Positions 60,251-64,000 of a stretch of 64,000 nt of DNA are shown in pieces (positions within the stretch are counted from its first letter, which is position 1; the number at the start of each line of letters is the position of its first letter). Position numbers and translations under genes: made by a program. The stretch covers positions 310,001-374,000 of the forward strand of contig NZ_JACSDK010000003.1 of NCBI RefSeq assembly GCF_014925385.1, in the 5' to 3' direction. Under the pieces are notes generated by a model. That model searched no databases and was not told the origin of the DNA. It saw nothing but the letters and a program-made list of their open reading frames with translations. Source of the DNA: Pelagibius marinus (lineage in GTDB: Bacteria > Pseudomonadota > Alphaproteobacteria > Kiloniellales > Kiloniellaceae).

Positions 60251-61456
60251 ATGAGCAATCGTACGCAGCCGCGCGGCGAGGTGATCGTCATCGGCGCCGG
60301 CGCCGCCGGCCTCGCCGCGGCCCAGGCGCTGCAGCAGCGCGGCATCGCGGTGCGGGTCCTCGAGGCCTCCGACAGGGTTGCCGAGGCCTGGCGTCACCGC
60401 CATCCCCATCTGCGGCTCAACACCCATCGCTGGCTTTCCAGCCTTCCGGGCATGAAGCTGCCGCGGTCGGCCGGCGCCTTTCCGGACCGTGACTCGCTGA
60501 TCCGCTACCTGGAGAACTATGCGGCGCGCTTCGACCTGCCGATTGATTTCGGCGTCCGCGTCGAGGGGATCGAGCGCGACGGCGACGGCTGGCTGCTGCA
60601 GACCAGCCGGGGCAGCGAAGCGGCACGGCAGGTTGTCGTGGCGACGGGAGAGAACAGGGTGCCGCGCCTGCCGGACTGGCCCGGCGCTTCCGACTTTCGC
60701 GGCGAGATCCTGCACAGCGCCGATTTCGGGCCCCGCGAGCGCTACCGCGGCAAGCGGGTCCTCGTGGTCGGGGCCGGCAATTCCGGCACCGACGCGCTGA
60801 ACCACCTGAGCCGTGTCGAGACCGGACAGCTGTGGGTGTCGCTGCGCCACGGGCCGGTGATCTTTCCCACCCGGATGCTCGGATTCCCGATCCAGCTGAC
60901 GGGACCCTTGATGGAGAGGCTGCCGCTGGCGACCGTCGACCGTTTGCTTGTCATCACGGAGCGCCTGGCCTTTGGCCGCCTGTCCCGCTGGGGCCTGCGC
61001 CGGCATCCGGTGGGGGCTGCGACCCGCATGGCGACGACCGGTACGGCGCCGGCCATCGACAACGGATTTATCGCGGCGCTGAAGGCCGGGAAGGTCGAGG
61101 TCGTGCCGGAAATCGAGGCCTTCGAGCCGGAGGGGGTCCGCCTCATCGACGGCCGCCGCCTCACACCGGACATGGTCGTCGCCGCGACCGGCTACGGCAC
61201 CGGCCTGGAGAAACTGCTCGGTCCTCTCGGCGTGCTCGACGGGCGTGGGGTGCCGCTGGTCAACGGTGCGGAAACGGTGCCCGGCTGCCCGGGGCTGCGC
61301 TTTACCGGCATGCGCCCCTACCTGGGCGGCTATCTGCGCGATGCGGGCCGCGCGGGCAAGGCCATTGCCGCTGCGATCGAGGCCGAGCTTGCGCGCCGGC
61401 CGCGGGCCGAAGCCCGGGACCTGTCGCAGCCGCGCCAGGCCGGTGAAGCCGCATGA
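60251..61456 (+). CDS. Flavin-dependent monooxygenase (FMO/BVMO-like)
   Basis: 401 residues with an N-terminal FAD motif VIVIGAGAAGLAAAQ (11-25), the monooxygenase fingerprint FRGEILHSADF (149-159, FxGxxxHxxxF) and an NADPH motif VVGAGNSGTD (172-181). It oxygenates a nucleophilic or carbonyl substrate with NADPH and oxygen; the exact substrate is unknown. AGGAG lies 8 bases before the ATG at 60251. It could act in the same oxidation pathway as the P450, but each has its own terminator. Confidence 0.88.
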   Translation: MSNRTQPRGEVIVIGAGAAGLAAAQALQQRGIAVRVLEASDRVAEAWRHRHPHLRLNTHRWLSSLPGMKLPRSAGAFPDRDSLIRYLENYAARFDLPIDFGVRVEGIERDGDGWLLQTSRGSEAARQVVVATGENRVPRLPDWPGASDFRGEILHSADFGPRERYRGKRVLVVGAGNSGTDALNHLSRVETGQLWVSLRHGPVIFPTRMLGFPIQLTGPLMERLPLATVDRLLVITERLAFGRLSRWGLRRHPVGAATRMATTGTAPAIDNGFIAALKAGKVEVVPEIEAFEPEGVRLIDGRRLTPDMVVAATGYGTGLEKLLGPLGVLDGRGVPLVNGAETVPGCPGLRFTGMRPYLGGYLRDAGRAGKAIAAAIEAELARRPRAEARDLSQPRQAGEAA

Positions 61457-61465
61457 AACAGAATA

Positions 61466-61490
61466 CGGCCCGCCGGGTGGCGGGCCGTTT
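61466..61490 (+). terminator. Rho-independent terminator of the monooxygenase gene
   Basis: CGGCCCGCC (61466-61474) pairs with GGCGGGCCG (61479-61487) and is followed by TTT. It is a near copy of the hairpin at 60101. Confidence 0.8.
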
Positions 61491-61517
61491 CTCGCTGTCT
61501 CGAAGGGAAGCCTGCCT

Positions 61518-62072
61518 TTAGGCGGCTTCGACCTTCTCGCCGAGAACCTCGTTGGTGAGCTTCTCGTAGACGTTCTGCGGCGAGGACTCGCCGTAGGGAT
61601 CGGTCTCGCAGTTGTCGGAGAAGCCGGGCTCTTCGAACCAGGCCTTCACCACGCCGTCGTCGATCACGGCGGCGTAGCGCCAGGAGCGCATGCCGAAGCC
61701 CAGATTGTCCTTGCAGACCAGCATGCCCATCTTGCGGGTGAACTCGCCGGAGCCGTCCGGGATGAGCTTGATGTTCTTCAGGCCCTGCTGCTTGCCCCAG
61801 GCGTTCATCACGAAGGCGTCATTGACCGAGAGGCAGTAGATCTCGTCGATGCCCTTGGCCCGGAAGTCTTCGGCCATCTTGTCGAAGTCGGGCAGCTGGT
61901 AGGTGGAGCAGGTCGGCGTGAAGGCGCCGGGCAGGGAGAAGAGCACGACCTTCTTGCCCTTGAAGTAGTCGTCGGTGGTCTTGTTTTCCCAACGGAAGGG
62001 GTTCGGGCCCTCGATGGACTCGTCACGGACGCGGGTTCGGAAGGTCACGGGGGGAAGCTTTCGGCCGATCAT
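61518..62072 (-). CDS. Peroxiredoxin (Prx5-type)
   Basis: 184 residues of the redoxin/Prx5 group: LFSLPGAFTPTCSTYQLPDF with peroxidatic Cys55 in PGAFTPTC, followed by the conserved SVNDAFVMNAWGK and FEEPGFSDNCETDPYGESSP. Reduces hydrogen peroxide and organic hydroperoxides. GAGGAG lies 7 bases before the ATG at 62072. An iron-control-like palindrome is upstream at 62148. Confidence 0.93.
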   Translation of the reverse strand: MIGRKLPPVTFRTRVRDESIEGPNPFRWENKTTDDYFKGKKVVLFSLPGAFTPTCSTYQLPDFDKMAEDFRAKGIDEIYCLSVNDAFVMNAWGKQQGLKNIKLIPDGSGEFTRKMGMLVCKDNLGFGMRSWRYAAVIDDGVVKAWFEEPGFSDNCETDPYGESSPQNVYEKLTNEVLGEKVEAA

Positions 62073-62147
62073 CAATAATCTCCTCGCAGCAGCAAACAGG
62101 GTGTCTGAAAAACCCAGGGTCTTGGCCCAACGGATCTTTTTCTGTTA

Positions 62148-62164
62148 ATTGGAATTATTCCAAT
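62148..62164. promoter_or_regulatory. Irr/iron-control-element-like box before peroxiredoxin
   Basis: ATTGGAAT-T-ATTCCAAT is a perfect 17-base palindrome, 76 bases before the peroxiredoxin start. It shares 13 consecutive bases with the box before katG. Confidence 0.6.
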
Positions 62165-62301
62165 ATAATATGCTGCACTGCAAAATCAAGAGGGAAGAGG
62201 GCGGTTTTCTGTGGAAAAGCGGAATCGCGGAAACCGGCGGATTTCCGGACTTTTTAGGCCTTCCGGGCCCAGGGAGGCAAGGCGCCGCGCCGGGGCGGGC
62301 G

Positions 62302-63260
62302 TCAGACCTCGACCGGGGTGGCGAAGAGGATGACGGCGAGGGCGATCGCCGTGGCGGCCAGAAAGAGGGTGGCCTGCAGGTAGCGGCGCTGGCGCCAGGC
62401 CGAGAGGAAGGCCTGGCCCGACTGCAGGGCGTAGTAGGCCACGAAGGCCTTGGAGGCGTAGGCGATGATCTCGTAGATGTTGGCCGACCAGGTGATGGCG
62501 ATGGCGATCAGGGCGGTGATGAGGTTGCCGATCCTGACCTTCAGGCGCCGGCCGAAGATTTCCGTTAGCAGGCCCCCGGCGCCGTTCATGTCGGCGACCG
62601 CGGCGGAGAGCTGGGAGGCCAGGGCCGCGATGATGATCGCCGGCGCCGCGGCCAGCCGAAGCTGCCGCCGGCCAGCGCCGCCGCGGTGGCGACGGCGAGG
62701 GCGGCGAAGAGCCCGCCGATCAGGCTGAGCTTCAGGCCGACGGCGCCGATCTAGACGCGCTCCAGCCCGCTCAGCCCGCCCAGCGCGCCGACGCTGCCGA
62801 CCGCAACGATGGTAGCCGTCGCCGCCACACGGATCCAGAAGGGGTCGACGATGCCCTCGATCCTGAGGCCGAAGGCGGCAAAGAGGTTCAGGTAGTAGGC
62901 GACGGAGACGAAGTAGGCGAGGGAGAGCGCCAGCTCCGAGGCACGCTCCAGCCCGCGCACCGTCGCGGAGACCCCGCTGTGGTGCCCGCTGGCCAGCAGC
63001 GGCTCCACGTGACGGATGTTGTGGCGCAGGGCGGCGCCAAAGAGATAGGAGACGGCGCAGAGTCCCAGCATGGCGACCCAGGCGTGGCGGCCGGCCGCGT
63101 GGGCCAGGATCGGCCCGGCGACCAGGAAGCCGGAGCCGATGATGGAGGCCAGCGGCGTGACGGTCGCCTGCCAGAAGGGCCACTTCATCAGGCGGGGGTT
63201 GAGCAGCACGGCGGCGAGTAGAATCGCCACGACGGTCAGAACGAGACCGTTGCCCGCCAT
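62302..63260 (-). pseudogene. APC-like permease pseudogene
   Basis: From 63260 the protein begins NGLVLTVVAILLAAVLLNP then IIGSGFLVAGPILAHAAG, a multi-TM permease of the APC type. A TAG at 62751-62753 stops it after GLERV. The same frame continues IGAVGLKLSLIGGLFAALAV, until a one-base loss at about 62652-62657 shifts the frame. The next frame gives LAAAPAIIIAALASQLSAAV and VADMNGAGGLLTEIFG to the true C-terminus (stop at 62302). Some central helices may also be missing. Two lesions make this a dead gene. Confidence 0.85.
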
Positions 63261-63267
63261 GGCCGGT

Positions 63268-64000
63268 TCAGGGACGCCAGAATTCGGGGTCGAAGAGGAT
63301 CAGCACGCTGAAGATCTCCAGGCGCCCGAGCAGCATGGCGACCGAGAGGATCCACTTGGCGGCGTCCGGCAGGACCGCGAAGTTCCCGGCCGGCCCGACG
63401 ATGGGGCCGAGGCCCGGGCCGACGTTGGTGATCGCCGTGGCGCTTGCCGAGAGCGCGGTGACGAGGTCCAGGCCCATGCCGGCCAGGGCGACGGTGAAGA
63501 GCGCGACCGTGGCCAGGAAGACGGCGACGAAGGCCAGCACCGAGGCCGGCACGTCGGCGGGTATGGTGCGGCTGCCGTAGCGCAGCAGCACCACGCGGTG
63601 CGGGCTGACCAGGCGCAGCAGCTGGCTGCGCACGATGATCCACAACACCTGGTAGCGGTAGATCTTGATGGCGCCCGAGGTGGAGCCGGTGCAGCCGCCG
63701 ACGAAGGTGAACATCAGGAAGGCGGCGACCGCAACTGCGCCCCAGCGGCCGTAGTCGTCGCTGGCGAAGCCCGTGGTGGTCACGACCGAGGTGATGTTGA
63801 AGGCGGTCAGGCGCAGGGCGTCGAGCAAGTCGATCTCCCGCGTCGTCCAAAGCCAGAGCGCCATGGCGAGGACGGCGATCAGCAGGAAGCGTAGCAGGCC
63901 GCGGATCTGCGGGTCGCGCCAGAAGGCGCGGCGCTCGCCCTTCAGGAAGCGGATGTAGGCGACGAAGGGAAAGGCGCCGGCCAGCATGAAGACCGTCGCG
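63268..64000 (-). CDS. trkH: Trk potassium uptake protein TrkH (N-terminus outside window)
   Basis: At least 244 residues of the C-terminal half of TrkH; the frame continues past the window edge (ATVFMLAGAFPF). Selectivity-filter segments are visible: NITSVVTTTGFAS, FTFVGGCTGSTSGAIKIYR and ATAITNVGPGLG. C-terminal LLGRLEIFSVLILFDPEFW is typical. It takes up potassium with TrkA. The broken permease follows 7 bases later. Confidence 0.93.
   Translation of the reverse strand, partial: ATVFMLAGAFPFVAYIRFLKGERRAFWRDPQIRGLLRFLLIAVLAMALWLWTTREIDLLDALRLTAFNITSVVTTTGFASDDYGRWGAVAVAAFLMFTFVGGCTGSTSGAIKIYRYQVLWIIVRSQLLRLVSPHRVVLLRYGSRTIPADVPASVLAFVAVFLATVALFTVALAGMGLDLVTALSASATAITNVGPGLGPIVGPAGNFAVLPDAAKWILSVAMLLGRLEIFSVLILFDPEFWRP

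Overview
The window looks like chromosomal DNA of a GC-rich free-living alphaproteobacterium, most likely of the Rhodospirillales sensu lato (marine Kiloniella/Pelagibius/Rhodovibrio-like relatives). The basis is the gene mix: COQ9, the TrcR (DUF1013) cell-cycle regulator, a DUF1192 gene divergent from a quinone oxidoreductase, DUF465 proteins, tandem PAS_5 proteins, a HisKA_2 kinase, a consensus CtrA box, and several TRAP transporter genes. The assignment is an inference; no rRNA is present.

Layout. 1-13.9 kb is mostly housekeeping: TPR protein, GNAT, bS21, peptide deformylase-COQ9, three tandem PAS_5 genes (the third broken by an amber codon), a HisKA_2 kinase with a single-domain receiver, purEK, a diguanylate cyclase, phosphofructokinase and UbiX. 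14-18.5 kb carries an acyl-CoA ligase and a chemoreceptor. 18.9-20.8 kb is an odd locus: a tRNA-Asp-like gene, abutted by a degenerate tRNA-like sequence with a UCA anticodon, then a structured leader and a slipin gene. 22.6-25.4 and 27.7-29.3 kb are two AT-richer accessory islands on either side of a propionyl-CoA synthetase gene. They encode small membrane proteins beside nucleotide- or phosphate-acting enzymes (degenerate P-loop plus deoxyribosyltransferase-like protein, Nudix, HAD) and are candidate conflict systems.

29.3-36.6 kb holds an SDR, an Ldh-type dehydrogenase, an unknown protein, a striking prostaglandin-synthase-like haem peroxidase, a secreted protein, TrcR and a quinone oxidoreductase. 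36.6-49.4 kb contains a DctB/DctD pair, an exported WD40-caspase protein with a membrane TPR partner, a secreted HExxH protein, the wreck of a sulfatase-maturation locus, and a dctPQM operon behind a near-perfect sigma54 promoter. 49.4-64 kb holds an AEC carrier, 3-hydroxybutyrate dehydrogenase, divergent oxyR/katG, a CDF metal transporter, an orphan TRAP QM pair with an ArsR regulator, a P450, a flavin monooxygenase, a peroxiredoxin, a broken permease and the end of trkH.

How parts fit. DctB-DctD and the -24/-12 promoter explain induction of the TRAP operon about 6 kb away. OxyR-KatG and the peroxiredoxin form a peroxide-defence set whose promoters share a palindrome resembling an Irr/iron-control element. 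No insertion sequence, integrase, CRISPR array or rRNA gene was seen. Several genes are decaying; the three in-frame nonsense codons found are all TAG.
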